From Streptomyces sp. NBC_01241 (lineage in GTDB: Bacteria > Actinomycetota > Actinomycetes > Streptomycetales > Streptomycetaceae): a stretch of 64,000 bases of DNA. Below the pieces are notes generated by a model. The model was not told where the DNA came from, made no database searches, and saw only the letters and a program-made list of their open reading frames with translations. Positions within the stretch are counted from its first letter, which is position 1. The number at the start of each line of letters is the position of its first letter. The DNA is taken from positions 1,763,501-1,827,500 of the forward strand of contig NZ_CP108494.1 in the NCBI RefSeq assembly GCF_041435435.1, read 5' to 3'. Below are positions 26,812 through 35,602 of this stretch, piece by piece. Position numbers and translations under genes: made by a program.

Positions 26812-27524
26812 TTCACGGCCCGCTTCTCCTCGACGAGGGTGACGACGCACTCGATGACCTGCTGGAGGGTCAACTCGGTGGTGTCCACCTCGACGGCATC
26901 GTCCGCCTTGGCCAGCGGGGAGGTCTTGCGGCCGGAGTCGGCCGCGTCCCGCTTGATCAGCGCCTTTTGGGTGGCGGCGACGTCGGAGCCCTTGACCTCC
27001 CCGCTGCGGCGGGCGGCACGCGCCTCCGGCGATGCGGTGAGGAAGATCTTCAGGTCGGCGCCGGGCAGCACCGTAGTGCCGATGTCGCGGCCCTCGACCA
27101 CTATGCCCCGGTCGGCCGCGGCGGCGATGGTGCGCTGCAGCTCGGTGATCCGGGTGCGCACCTCGGGAACCGCGCTGACGGCGCTGACCTTGGAGGTGAC
27201 CTCCTGGGTGCGGATCGGGCCCGAGGCGTCCTCGCCGTCGACGGTGATCGTCGGGGCGGCCGGGTCCGTACCGGAGACGATGACGGGCTTCGCGGCGGCG
27301 GTCGCCACCTCCATCGCGTCCTGCACGTCGATACCGTTGTTCAGCATCCACCAGGTGATCGCCCGGTACTGGGCGCCGGTGTCCAGGTAGCTCAGGCCGA
27401 GCTGGGCGGCGACGGCCTTGGACGTGCTCGACTTGCCGGTGCCGGAGGGCCCGTCGATGGCGACGATCACTGCGGCCGGAGCCGTCCGGGTGGCGGCGCT
27501 TGCGGTTTCCACGGTGGTGGACAC
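26808..27524 (-). CDS. cmk: Cytidylate kinase
   Basis: A 238-residue CMP/dCMP kinase. It shows the P-loop AIDGPSGTGKSSTSKAVA, YLDTGAQYRA, the substrate segment GIVVEGRDIGTTVLP and the lid-like RAARRSGE region with the Arg cluster. GTG 27524 has AGGAAGG just upstream; GTG 27512 is an alternative. It is coupled to plsC by a 4-nt overlap. Confidence 0.95.
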   Translation of the reverse strand: MSTTVETASAATRTAPAAVIVAIDGPSGTGKSSTSKAVAAQLGLSYLDTGAQYRAITWWMLNNGIDVQDAMEVATAAAKPVIVSGTDPAAPTITVDGEDASGPIRTQEVTSKVSAVSAVPEVRTRITELQRTIAAAADRGIVVEGRDIGTTVLPGADLKIFLTASPEARAARRSGEVKGSDVAATQKALIKRDAADSGRKTSPLAKADDAVEVDTTELTLQQVIECVVTLVEEKRAVK

Positions 27525-27648
27525 CTTCCTGGTACACGGGGTGGGCGGGACGGGGACGCGCGAACCCGCCCCGCACAAGGTTACCGAGTGTCGGCGCGGT
27601 CCTCTGCACCCCTGTGGACAACCGCCTCCCGGTCCCGCCGCCCCGCGC

Positions 27649-28734
27649 CTACTGGCGTATCGACCAGCCCCGCTCGCGCAGTGCCGTGCGCAGCTCGGCG
27701 GCCGCGCTCGGCTCGACCATGAGCTGGACCAGGCCCGCCTGCTGCCCGGTGGCGTGCTCGATGCGGACGTCCTCGACGTTGACTCCGGCCCGGCCGGCGT
27801 CGGCGAAGATCCCGGCCAGTTCGCCCGGCCGGTCGCTGATGAGTACGGACACGATCTCGTACGAGGCGGGGGCCGTCCCGTGTTTGCCGGGGACCCGGAC
27901 CCGGCCCGCGTTGCCGCGGCGCAGCACGTCCTCAATACCCTCGGTGCCCGCGCGGCGCTTGTCGTCGTCGCCGGACTGCAGACCGCGCAGCGCGCGTACC
28001 GTCTCGTCCAGATCGGCTGCGACCCCGGCCAGCACGTCCGCGACCGGGCCGGGGTTGGCGGAGAGGATCTCCACCCACATCCGGGGGTCGGAGGCGGCGA
28101 TCCGGGTCACGTCCCTGATGCCCTGGCCGCAGAGGCGTACGGCGGTCTCGTCGGCCTCCTCCAGCCGGGCGGCGACCATCGACGAGATCAGCTGCGGGGT
28201 GTGGGAAACGAGAGCGACGGCCCGGTCGTGGGCGTCGGCGTCCATGACGACCGGGACGGCGCGGCAGAGCGCGACCAGTTCCAGGGCGAGGTTGAGGACC
28301 TCGGTGTCGGTGTCACGGGTCGGAGTGAGGACCCAGGGGCGGCCCTCGAAGAGATCCGCGGTGGCGGCGAGGGGGCCGGACCGCTCCTTGCCGGCCATCG
28401 GGTGCGTACCGATGTACGGGCCGAGGTCGATGCCACGGGCTTCCAGTTCGCGGCGCGGGCCGCCCTTGACGCTGGCGACGTCGAGGTAGCCGCGGGCGAC
28501 ACCGTCCCGCATGGCGGTGGCCAGGACCGAGGCGACATGGGCGGGCGGCACGGCGATGATCGCCAGATCGACGGGGCCCTCGGGCGCCTCGTCCGTACCG
28601 GCGCCGAGCGCCGCCGCGGTGCGGGCCGAATCGGGGTCGTGGTCGGCGAGGTGGACCTGGATGCCGCGCCCGGCGAGGGCGAGGGCCGCGGAGGTGCCGA
28701 CGAGGCCCGTTCCGATGACGAGGGCGGTTCTCAC
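27649..28734 (-). CDS. tyrA: Prephenate dehydrogenase
   Basis: A 361-residue enzyme of tyrosine synthesis. The NAD-binding motif is VIGTGLVGTSAALAL, the active-site segment is YIGTHPMAGKERSGP with conserved His, and HTPQLIS follows. A C-terminal ACT domain (SYEIVSVLISDRPGELAGIF) suggests feedback control by an amino acid, expected to be tyrosine. GTG 28734 overlaps the aroH stop by 4 nt. Confidence 0.95.
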   Translation of the reverse strand: MRTALVIGTGLVGTSAALALAGRGIQVHLADHDPDSARTAAALGAGTDEAPEGPVDLAIIAVPPAHVASVLATAMRDGVARGYLDVASVKGGPRRELEARGIDLGPYIGTHPMAGKERSGPLAATADLFEGRPWVLTPTRDTDTEVLNLALELVALCRAVPVVMDADAHDRAVALVSHTPQLISSMVAARLEEADETAVRLCGQGIRDVTRIAASDPRMWVEILSANPGPVADVLAGVAADLDETVRALRGLQSGDDDKRRAGTEGIEDVLRRGNAGRVRVPGKHGTAPASYEIVSVLISDRPGELAGIFADAGRAGVNVEDVRIEHATGQQAGLVQLMVEPSAAAELRTALRERGWSIRQ

Positions 28735-29093
28735 TGGGCGATGTCCTTGCGGAGGGCGGCGGTGGCACCGAGGTACACGTGCGCGATCTCGGACTTGGGA
28801 AGGTACGTCTCGACGTGCGCGAGGATCCGTACCACGCGGGGCATGGCACCCACGATGTCCAGTTCCTGGGCGCAGATCAGTGGTACGTCGACGATACCGA
28901 GCCCGCGCGCCGCGGCGGCCGGGAAGTCGCTGTGCAGATCGGGAGTGGCCGTGAACCAGATGCTGATCAGGTCGTCCGCGACGAGGCTGTTGCGCTCCAG
29001 GACGGCGGTGAGCAGGGCACTGACCCGCTCGGCCATGTGTCCGGCCTCGTCCTGCTCCAGTTGGACGGCTCCACGGACCGCTCGTACCGCCAC
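28731..29093 (-). CDS. aroH: Chorismate mutase, AroH type
   Basis: A 120-residue monofunctional chorismate mutase (B. subtilis AroH fold). AVRAVRGAVQLEQDEAGHM carries the active-site Arg, and the strands ISIWFTATPDLHSDFPAAAA, ICAQELDIVG and MPRVVRILAHVE follow. GTG 29093 has GAGGAG six bases upstream. It converts chorismate to prephenate, the substrate of the overlapping tyrA. Confidence 0.95.
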   Translation of the reverse strand: MAVRAVRGAVQLEQDEAGHMAERVSALLTAVLERNSLVADDLISIWFTATPDLHSDFPAAAARGLGIVDVPLICAQELDIVGAMPRVVRILAHVETYLPKSEIAHVYLGATAALRKDIAQ

Positions 29094-29351
29094 GTCGTGC
29101 TCCTCGCTTCTTCGTACGTGTCGCGCCTGCTGTCCGCCTGCGTGATCTTTCTGCACGGTCAGCCTAGAGGGGCGGCGCGACGGGCGGCCGGGGCGCTCTC
29201 CCAGTGAGACGGGGCGGGACGAGGCGGTGAGGCGGGAGAAGGGCGGCGGCCGGAGGGTTCCGCCGTGGTGGCGAAGACCTTCCGGCCGGGCGAGGTGTCC
29301 CGGGCGGCCTTCTGTACGTGACCGGTTCCTCCGGCCGCCCGCCCTCTGGGC

Positions 29352-29801
29352 TCAGAGCTGCTGTTCCCGGACCAGTTCCTCGAGCGAGCGGCCCTCCGGG
29401 ACCTCTCCCGTCGGAGTCAGCCTGTCGACCGCCGTCGGAAGCGAACGGGCGATCACGTCGGCCGCCCGTTCCGTGGAGACCCCGGTCTCCCGGGCGACCC
29501 TCTTCAGGGTCTCGTCCGGCAGCGCCTCGGCGATCTGGGCGCCGCTGACCGCATGGTTCGCACCGGTCCCGACCCAGGACTGCGCCTGGTCGACGAGGCC
29601 GGACCTGGTGAGCATCCCGATCAGCCCTTCGAGCGCGTTGGCACTGCCGCCCGACCCGCCCTGGCCGCCGCCCAGCGCACCCAGCAACGAGCCGAGGATG
29701 TTCCCGGCGCCACCAGCACCACCGGAGGCGCCGGAGGCACCGCCGCCCTGGCCGCCGCCCAGCAAACCGCCCAGCAGGCTACCGAGGTCGTTTCCCGCCA
29801 T
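29352..29801 (-). CDS. YidB family (DUF937) protein
   Basis: A 149-residue protein. It begins AGNDLGSLLGGLLGGGQGGG and is glycine-rich to about residue 60, then has the conserved C-terminal block LIGMLTRSGLVDQAQSWVGT and GAQIAEALPDETLKRVARET. Function unknown. ATG 29801 is preferred (AAGGCG upstream) over a frame beginning at 29837. Confidence 0.85.
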   Translation of the reverse strand: MAGNDLGSLLGGLLGGGQGGGASGASGGAGGAGNILGSLLGALGGGQGGSGGSANALEGLIGMLTRSGLVDQAQSWVGTGANHAVSGAQIAEALPDETLKRVARETGVSTERAADVIARSLPTAVDRLTPTGEVPEGRSLEELVREQQL

Positions 29802-29903
29802 GGTCACGCCTTTCCAGAGGAGGTGATTTATCGACAATGTCGATCAGATCCCGGGCTTCTGCCACTTGAACCGCGGGCGCTTCGCTCACGTACCCTCGCC
29901 GGC

Positions 29904-30593
29904 ATGATCACCCCTGCGCCAGAGGCCCTCGTACGCGATCACACGGTCTACGCCTGTGTGATGGGCTCACGCGCCTTCGGGCTCGCCACGGACGGCAGCG
30001 ACACGGACCGGCGCGGTGTCTTCCTCGCGCCGACCCCGCTGTTCTGGGGGTTCGAAAAGCCGCCCACGCATGTCGAGGGCCCGGCGCAGGAGCAGTTCTC
30101 CTGGGAGCTGGAGCGCTTCTGCGTGCTGGCCCTGCGTGCCAACCCCAATGTGCTGGAGTGCCTGCACTCAGCGCTGGTGGAACACGTCGACGCCGTGGGC
30201 CGCGAACTCCTGTCCCTGCGCGGGGCGTTCCTGTCCCGGCTGGCCCATCAGACGTTCGTCCGCTACGCGTCGGGCCAGCGCAGGAAGCTGGAGGCGGACG
30301 TCCGGCAGTACGGGGCGCCGCGCTGGAAGCACGCCATGCATCTGCTGCGGCTGCTGGCCAGTGCCCGGGATCTGCTGCGTACGGGCGAGCTCACGATCGA
30401 GGTGGGCGCGGCCCGGGAGGAGCTGCTGGCGGTGAAGCGCGGCGAGGTCCCGTGGGCCGAGGTCGAACGCCGCATGACCCGCCTGGCCGAGGAGAACGAC
30501 GCGGCGGTCACCGCCTCACCACTGCCGGCCGGACCGGACCGGGCCCGGGTGGAGGACTTCCTGGTCCGCACCCGCCGGGCGTCCGCGTCGTAA
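29904..30593 (+). CDS. RlaP-type nucleotidyltransferase
   Basis: A 229-residue protein of the polymerase-beta nucleotidyltransferase fold. The signature G-S-R-A-F-G-L-A-T-D-G-S-D-T-D-R-R-G-V-F has the G-S and D-x-D residues needed for metal and NTP binding. The helical remainder (EQFSWELERFCVLAL, LECLHSALVE, RWKHAMHLLRLL) matches RNA-ligase-associated RlaP proteins. No RNA ligase gene is nearby. It is divergent from the YidB gene. Confidence 0.8.
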   Translation: MITPAPEALVRDHTVYACVMGSRAFGLATDGSDTDRRGVFLAPTPLFWGFEKPPTHVEGPAQEQFSWELERFCVLALRANPNVLECLHSALVEHVDAVGRELLSLRGAFLSRLAHQTFVRYASGQRRKLEADVRQYGAPRWKHAMHLLRLLASARDLLRTGELTIEVGAAREELLAVKRGEVPWAEVERRMTRLAEENDAAVTASPLPAGPDRARVEDFLVRTRRASAS

Positions 30594-30754
30594 TCCGACC
30601 AGGGGCGAACGCCCGGGGTGGGCGGCGGGCGGGGCCCGCTCGGCCGTCACCCCGGAATCGGCAGGGCACCCCCGTTCGTACGGCGAACCGGTCGTCCACG
30701 GCATCCGCGCCCCTGGACGGAAATTCGTCCGCATCGATCATTCGTCCGCACGGA

Positions 30755-31777
30755 TCAAGAGTCCCAGAGCGCCCCCAGCGACAGCAGGTCGCTCCGGTAC
30801 TCGATCCGCTCCGACCACTCCTTGGGCCAGGCCCCCGCCCCCAGATGCGCCCCGGCGAGCGCGCCGGTCAGGCAGCCGAGGGAGTCCGAGTCGCCCCGGG
30901 TGCAGGCGGCCCGGCGCAGGGCCGTGACGGGTTCTTCGGGGAAGAGCAGGAAGCAGTGCAGGGCCGTGGCCAGGGCCTCCTCGGCGATCCAGCCGTCGCC
31001 GGTCGTCTCGCAGGGATCGGTCTCCGGGGACGGGGCGCGCAGGGCGTCCTGGACGCGGGCCAGCGCGGTGAGGCATTCCTCCCAGCCGCGCCGGATGTAC
31101 AGCTCCGGCGAGGAGTCGCCCGCGTACCGCCAGAGGTCGCCGAGCCAGCGCGTGAGATAGCGGCTGCTGTTCTCGTACGCGTAGCTGCGCAGCTGCCCGA
31201 TCAGGCCCATCGGCTCCGCGCCCTGCGCCAGCAGGTACACCGCGCGGGCCATCAGGTCGGACGCGGCGAGCGCGGTCGGATGTCCGTGGGTGAGGGCCGC
31301 CTGCAGCTGGGCGGCGCCGGAGCGCTGTTCGTCGCTCAGCCCCGGCACGAGCCCGACCGGCGCGACCCGCATGTTGGCGCCGCAGCCCTTGGAGCCGGTC
31401 TGGCTGGCCTCCTGCCAGAGCCGGTCGCTGTCGAGCAGGCGGCAGGCGGTCATGCAGGTGCGGCCGGGGGCACGGTTGTTGTCGGGCGAGTGGTACCAGT
31501 CGACGAACTCCTCGCGGACCGGGCGGGCCAGCCTGAGCGGGGTGAGCAGCCCGCGGTCCATGGCGGTGCGGATGCCCCGCCCCAGGGCCAGCGTCATCTG
31601 GGTGTCGTCGGTGACGATCGCCGGCTTCGGCAGCCGCATCCGGCGCCACGGCCCGCACTTGGCAAGGATCGAGGGCACGTTGTTGAACTCGGTCGGGAAG
31701 CCCAGTGCATCGCCGAGCGCGAGCCCGGTCAGTGCGCCGGTGGCGGCCTGTTTGGTGATGGTCCTGGTCACGATCAC
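30755..31777 (-). CDS. ADP-ribosylglycohydrolase (DraG family)
   Basis: A 340-residue enzyme that removes or hydrolyses ADP-ribose groups. The DraG signature is visible: GALTGLALGDALGFPTEF at the start, VTDDTQMTLALGRG (Thr-Asp-Asp metal site) and GDSDSLGCLTGALAGAHLG near the C-terminus. GTG 31777 overlaps the Nudix stop by 4 nt. Position in an NAD operon suggests it recycles ADP-ribose or reverses ADP-ribosylation (inference). Confidence 0.92.
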   Translation of the reverse strand: MIVTRTITKQAATGALTGLALGDALGFPTEFNNVPSILAKCGPWRRMRLPKPAIVTDDTQMTLALGRGIRTAMDRGLLTPLRLARPVREEFVDWYHSPDNNRAPGRTCMTACRLLDSDRLWQEASQTGSKGCGANMRVAPVGLVPGLSDEQRSGAAQLQAALTHGHPTALAASDLMARAVYLLAQGAEPMGLIGQLRSYAYENSSRYLTRWLGDLWRYAGDSSPELYIRRGWEECLTALARVQDALRAPSPETDPCETTGDGWIAEEALATALHCFLLFPEEPVTALRRAACTRGDSDSLGCLTGALAGAHLGAGAWPKEWSERIEYRSDLLSLGALWDS

Positions 31778-32508
31778 GTGGTTCTTCCTTCCGGTCTCAG
31801 GAGTGGAGGGTGCAGGGCGGTAGCGGCACCCGCCCGGTAGAGAGCGGCCGGCTTTCCCCGTCCGCCGGTAAGGCGCGGCGATCCCTCCACGGCCTGGACG
31901 AAGCCGGGCGTGGTGAGGACCTTGCGCCGGAAGTTGGGCCGGTCCAGGTCGACGCCCCAGACCGTCTCGTAGACCCGCTGGAGCTCCCCCAGGGTGAATT
32001 CGGGCGGGCAGAAGGCGGTGGCCAGGCAGCTGTATTCGAGCCTGGCGCCGATGCGGTGGTGCGCGTCGGCCAGGATGCGGTCGTGGTCGAAGGCGAGCGG
32101 GCCGAGGCTTTCGGCGTCCCACCACCGGGCGTTGGCGGCGTCGCCGCCGCCTCGCGGTTCGGGCAGGTCGGGGACGAGTGCGGCGAAGGCGACGGAGACG
32201 ACCCGCATCCTCGGGTCGCGGTCCGGGTCGCTGTAGGTGCGCAGTTGTTCCAGGTGGAACGCGGACACGGCGCCCTCGGTCAGGCCGGTCTCCTCGCCGA
32301 GCTCCCGCCGGGCGGCTTCCTCGGCGGACTCACGGGACTGGACGAAGCCGCCGGGCAGTGCCCACTGGCCCTTGTACGGGTCCTCGCCCCGCTCGACGAG
32401 CAGAACGTTCAGCCGGGTTTCGCGGACCGTGAAGACGGCGAGGTCGACGGTGACCGCGAAGGGTTCGAAGGCGTACGGGTCGTAGCCCGCGGGAACGTCG
32501 GCACTCAT
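31774..32508 (-). CDS. nrtR: Nudix protein with winged-helix tail, NrtR-like
   Basis: A 244-residue protein with an N-terminal Nudix domain (LAVFTVRETRLNVLLVERGE; Nudix box GGFVQSRESAEEAARRELGE followed by ETGL) and a C-terminal winged-helix-like region (FTLGELQRVYETVWGVDLDR, then PNFRRKVL). That layout is the NrtR family, which represses NAD-synthesis genes and responds to ADP-ribose. Unlike many NrtR proteins the Nudix box here is intact, so it may also hydrolyse substrate. It overlaps nadR and the ADP-ribosylglycohydrolase gene by 4 nt each. A matching palindrome heads the operon. Confidence 0.85.
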   Translation of the reverse strand: MSADVPAGYDPYAFEPFAVTVDLAVFTVRETRLNVLLVERGEDPYKGQWALPGGFVQSRESAEEAARRELGEETGLTEGAVSAFHLEQLRTYSDPDRDPRMRVVSVAFAALVPDLPEPRGGGDAANARWWDAESLGPLAFDHDRILADAHHRIGARLEYSCLATAFCPPEFTLGELQRVYETVWGVDLDRPNFRRKVLTTPGFVQAVEGSPRLTGGRGKPAALYRAGAATALHPPLLRPEGRTT

Positions 32509-33584
32509 CGGTGCTCCGGGAGGGGCGCGGCGAAGTTCCAGCCGGCGGCGAGCAGGGTGTCGACGGCGCCGACCGCGGTGGCCAGGCGTTCTTCGTGGGT
32601 TCCGGTGAGTTCGATGAACCGCCTGCCGGTACGGGTGAGTTCGGCGCGGAAACGGTCGGTCATCCAGGGCCGCAGCTCCTCGCCGTCGCGCAGCCCGTCG
32701 TCCTCGAAGGCGACGCCCTCGTGGTCGGTGAGCAGCCACAGGTGGTGGGCGACGCGGTCGGCGGTCTCCTCGACGAGCGGGTTGCGGCCGCCGATGTACC
32801 GCTCGTGCCAGACGGTGGTGGCGAAGGAGTCGGTGTCGCAGAAGAGCACCGGTGACCCGGTGCGCGCGGCCGCCTCCTCCTTGGCGTTCTGCGCCTCGGC
32901 GATCAACGGGAAGTCCTCGGTGGTGAAGGCGACGTCCTCCCACTGCGCCCCGGGCCACCGGGCGCGCAGCTCGGCCAGCTTCTGTTCGCTGAACTCCCGC
33001 CCGTACTCGGCGACGTAGCGGGTCTGCGCCCAGACGCCGCCGCGCCGCCGGTAGTGGTCGGCGAGGGCGAGGGCCATCGTCGTGGTCCCGGTGGATTCCG
33101 CGCCGAGGACGACGATCCGGCGGCTGAGCGCGGCCCGTACGGGCGGTTCGAGGAAGTCCCAGCAGCCGACCGGGTCCTTGCGGACGGCGGTTCCGGAGAC
33201 CGGGAAGACCGTGCGGTCGGGGTCGACGCAGACGGATTCGGCGCCGAACCGGCACGCCAGTTCGTCCCCGTACGACTCCGAGGTGAAGACGGCGTCCACC
33301 GGCTCGGGCACGGCCCCGGTGAAGACGGCCATGTGGGCGTCCCAGATGGCCGGGTCGTGGAGATCCATGCGGATGTCGTCGACGGCGCCCACGACCCGTA
33401 CGTCCGGATGCACCTCCCGCATCCACGCCACCCGTTCGTCGAGCGGCACGGACTCGACGGAGGCGGCGCACACCAGGACCGTCAGCCGCTCGCACCGGTC
33501 CTGCGCGGTGCGGACGAGGTGGTGGTGACCGGCGTGGGGCGGGTAGAACTTGCCGAGGACGAGCCCGTGCGCGAAGCGCTTCAC
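32505..33584 (-). CDS. nadR: NadR-like NMN adenylyltransferase / nicotinamide riboside kinase
   Basis: A 359-residue bifunctional NadR-like protein without the HTH of E. coli NadR. The N-terminal nucleotidyltransferase has GKFYPPHAGHHHL (H-x-G-H) and FPVSGTAVRKDP (I-S-x-T-x-x-R type). The C-terminal kinase has GAESTGTTTMALALA where other NadR proteins carry G-K-S/T, so the P-loop lysine is replaced by Thr167. GTG 33584 opens directly into the first strand. It overlaps the Nudix start by 4 nt. Confidence 0.9.
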   Translation of the reverse strand: MKRFAHGLVLGKFYPPHAGHHHLVRTAQDRCERLTVLVCAASVESVPLDERVAWMREVHPDVRVVGAVDDIRMDLHDPAIWDAHMAVFTGAVPEPVDAVFTSESYGDELACRFGAESVCVDPDRTVFPVSGTAVRKDPVGCWDFLEPPVRAALSRRIVVLGAESTGTTTMALALADHYRRRGGVWAQTRYVAEYGREFSEQKLAELRARWPGAQWEDVAFTTEDFPLIAEAQNAKEEAAARTGSPVLFCDTDSFATTVWHERYIGGRNPLVEETADRVAHHLWLLTDHEGVAFEDDGLRDGEELRPWMTDRFRAELTRTGRRFIELTGTHEERLATAVGAVDTLLAAGWNFAAPLPEHR

Positions 33585-33610
33585 GCCGCTGCCCCGTGGA
33601 GACCGACCAG

Positions 33611-34306
33611 TCACAGCGACCCCCCACGCCCGCGGCCCACGCCGACCCCGTACCCGGGTGCCGCCGCCTCCACGGGCCGGTGCCGTACGGCGAGATCGCG
33701 CCGCCAGTTGCGCAGGCCGGTCAGGCACAGCGCGAGGAAGCCGACGTACAGCAGGGAGGTCAGATACAGCTCCTTGTACGCGTACAGCGGGATGTACACC
33801 ACATCGGCGGCGATCCAGAGCCACCACGACTCGACGAGCTTCCTGCACTGCCCGTACGTCGCCGTCAGGGACAGCGCGGTCGTCAGGGCGTCCCAGAAGG
33901 GCACGGTCGAGTCGGTGGCGTGGTCCAGCAGGACGGTGAGGGCAACGGCCCCCACCACCCCTGCCGCGAGCAGCCAGGTCCATTCGGTGCGGGTGGTGCG
34001 CCGCACCGGCAGGTCCGGTGCACCTGGTCCACCCCCGTGGGTCCAGGTCCACCAGCCGTAGGCGGCAAGGGTGATGAAGACGATCTGGAGGCCGGCGTCG
34101 GCGTACAGGCCGGACTGGGTGAACAGGAGGATGAAGAAAAGGTTGTTGGCGATGCCGATCGGCCAGTTGGCGAGGTGCTGGCGGGCCACGAGCCAGACGC
34201 ACAGCGCCCCACTGCCGAAGCCGAGCACCTCGGTCCAGCTGACCGGGGTGCCGAGGACCGTCACCAGGGGTTGCTGCAGGGGATCGAGGACATCCGCGAG
34301 ACTCAC
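33611..34306 (-). CDS. pnuC: PnuC-type nicotinamide riboside transporter
   Basis: A 231-residue membrane protein with about seven hydrophobic helices. PnuC hallmarks are WPIGIANNLFFILLFTQSGL, YADAGLQIVFITLAAYGWWTW and ESWWLWIAADVVYIPLYAYK. It takes up nicotinamide riboside or a related precursor; phosphorylation by the downstream NadR-like kinase normally traps it. GTG 34306 has AAGGAGG five bases upstream; an in-frame ATG at 34327 lies inside the operator and is less likely. It is the first gene of the NAD operon. Confidence 0.93.
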   Translation of the reverse strand: MSLADVLDPLQQPLVTVLGTPVSWTEVLGFGSGALCVWLVARQHLANWPIGIANNLFFILLFTQSGLYADAGLQIVFITLAAYGWWTWTHGGGPGAPDLPVRRTTRTEWTWLLAAGVVGAVALTVLLDHATDSTVPFWDALTTALSLTATYGQCRKLVESWWLWIAADVVYIPLYAYKELYLTSLLYVGFLALCLTGLRNWRRDLAVRHRPVEAAAPGYGVGVGRGRGGSL

Positions 34307-34319
34307 TCCCGCCTCCTTA

Positions 34320-34336
34320 ATAGTCACTCTGACTAT
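34320..34336. promoter_or_regulatory. NrtR-type operator with overlapping -10 of NAD operon
   Basis: ATAGTCACTCTGACTAT is a perfect 7-bp inverted repeat with a 3-bp centre, 14 bases upstream of the pnuC start. Read on the minus strand it contains TATAGT, a good -10, and ends just before the AAGGAGG ribosome site. A repressor bound here would block transcription of pnuC, nadR, nrtR and the hydrolase gene. Confidence 0.75.
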
Positions 34337-34362
34337 AAAGGCGGAACGGGCGCAGCAAAAGA

Positions 34363-34411
34363 CCCGCGGCCGGTTCCTGTTCGAAATTCGAAAACAGGAA
34401 CCGGCCGCGGG
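34363..34411 (-). terminator. Terminator of the rluB operon
   Basis: A perfect 18-bp stem (34363-34380 with 34394-34411) and a 13-nt AT-rich loop, 49 bp beyond the rluB stop. Confidence 0.88.
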
Positions 34412-34459
34412 CCGTGGAGCGGACGGAGCCGGGTTACGGAGCCGGGCTACGCAGTCGGG

Positions 34460-35602
34460 TTACAGACCGACCTCGCGCATCAGCATGCCGACCTCGGTGT
34501 TGGTGAGGCGGCGCAGCCAGCCGGACTTCTGGTCGCCCAGCGGGATCGGCCCGAAGGCGGTCCGTACGAGCCGCTCGACCGGGAAGCCGGCCTCCGCCAG
34601 CATCCGGCGGACGATGTGCTTGCGGCCCTCGTGGAGGGTCACCTCGACCAGGTAGTTCTTGCCGGTGTTCTCGACGACCCGGAAGTGGTCGGCGCGGGCG
34701 TACCCGTCCTCCAGCTGGATGCCGTCCTTGAGCCGCTTGCCCAGGTCGCGCGGGAGCGGTCCCTGGATGGCGGCCAGGTAGGTCTTCTTCACCCCGTACT
34801 TGGGGTGGGTCAGGCGGTGGGCGAGCTCGCCGTGGTTGGTGAGCATGATGATGCCCTCGGTCTCGGTGTCCAGCCGGCCGACGTGGAAGAGCCGCGTCTC
34901 ACGGTTGGTGACATAGTCGCCGAGGCACTGGCGGCCGTCCGGGTCCTCCATGGAGGAGATGACACCGGCGGGCTTGTTCAGCGCGAAGAAGAGGAACGAC
35001 TGGGCGGCCACGGTCAGGCCGTCGACCTTGATCTCGTCCTTGTTCACGTCGATGCGCATGCCCTGCTCGACGACGATCTCGCCGTTGACCTCGACGCGGG
35101 CCTGCTCGATCAGCTCCTCGCACGCACGGCGCGAGCCCATGCCGGCCCGGGCAAGGACCTTCTGCAGCCGCTCGCCCTCCTGCTCGGCGCCGGGGTGGGT
35201 CTTGGGCGTCCTGACCTCGGGCTTGCCCGCGTACCTGTCCCGGTTGCGCTGCTCGATCTTGGCGTCGAGCTCACGCGGACGGGACGGGGCGCCGTACGGG
35301 GCCCGCCGGCCGCCGCCCTTGGAACCGCCCGACGCGGCCTTCGGGCCGCCCTTGGCGCCGCCGCGGGCGGCCGCGCCGCGGCCCTTGCGGGTGCCGCCGT
35401 CGCCGCCGGGCTTGTCGTTGCCCACGTCGTAGCGCCGCTCCTCGGGCCGGGGCCGGCGGGGGCGCTGCTCCTGCTTATCGTCGCGCTCGGAGCGGGGAAC
35501 CCGGGGGTTCGGGTTACTGTTCCTGCCGCTGCCGCTGTTGTTCCTGCCGCCGCTCCTGGCTCCGCCGCCGCTGCTTCCGCTGTTCCTGCCACTGCTTCGC
35601 AT
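34460..35602 (-). CDS. rluB: 23S rRNA pseudouridine synthase, RsuA/RluB family
   Basis: A 380-residue protein. About 135 N-terminal residues form a disordered Arg/Gly/Ser-rich tail (SGGGARSGGRNNSGSGRN), as is common in actinobacteria. An S4 domain (ERLQKVLARAGMGSRRACEE) follows, then the synthase core with catalytic Asp in HVGRLDTETEGIIMLTN and the conserved LNKPAGVISS. The likely target is U2605-equivalent in 23S rRNA. ATG 35602 shares one base with the scpB stop (TGATG). Confidence 0.93.
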   Translation of the reverse strand: MRSSGRNSGSSGGGARSGGRNNSGSGRNSNPNPRVPRSERDDKQEQRPRRPRPEERRYDVGNDKPGGDGGTRKGRGAAARGGAKGGPKAASGGSKGGGRRAPYGAPSRPRELDAKIEQRNRDRYAGKPEVRTPKTHPGAEQEGERLQKVLARAGMGSRRACEELIEQARVEVNGEIVVEQGMRIDVNKDEIKVDGLTVAAQSFLFFALNKPAGVISSMEDPDGRQCLGDYVTNRETRLFHVGRLDTETEGIIMLTNHGELAHRLTHPKYGVKKTYLAAIQGPLPRDLGKRLKDGIQLEDGYARADHFRVVENTGKNYLVEVTLHEGRKHIVRRMLAEAGFPVERLVRTAFGPIPLGDQKSGWLRRLTNTEVGMLMREVGL

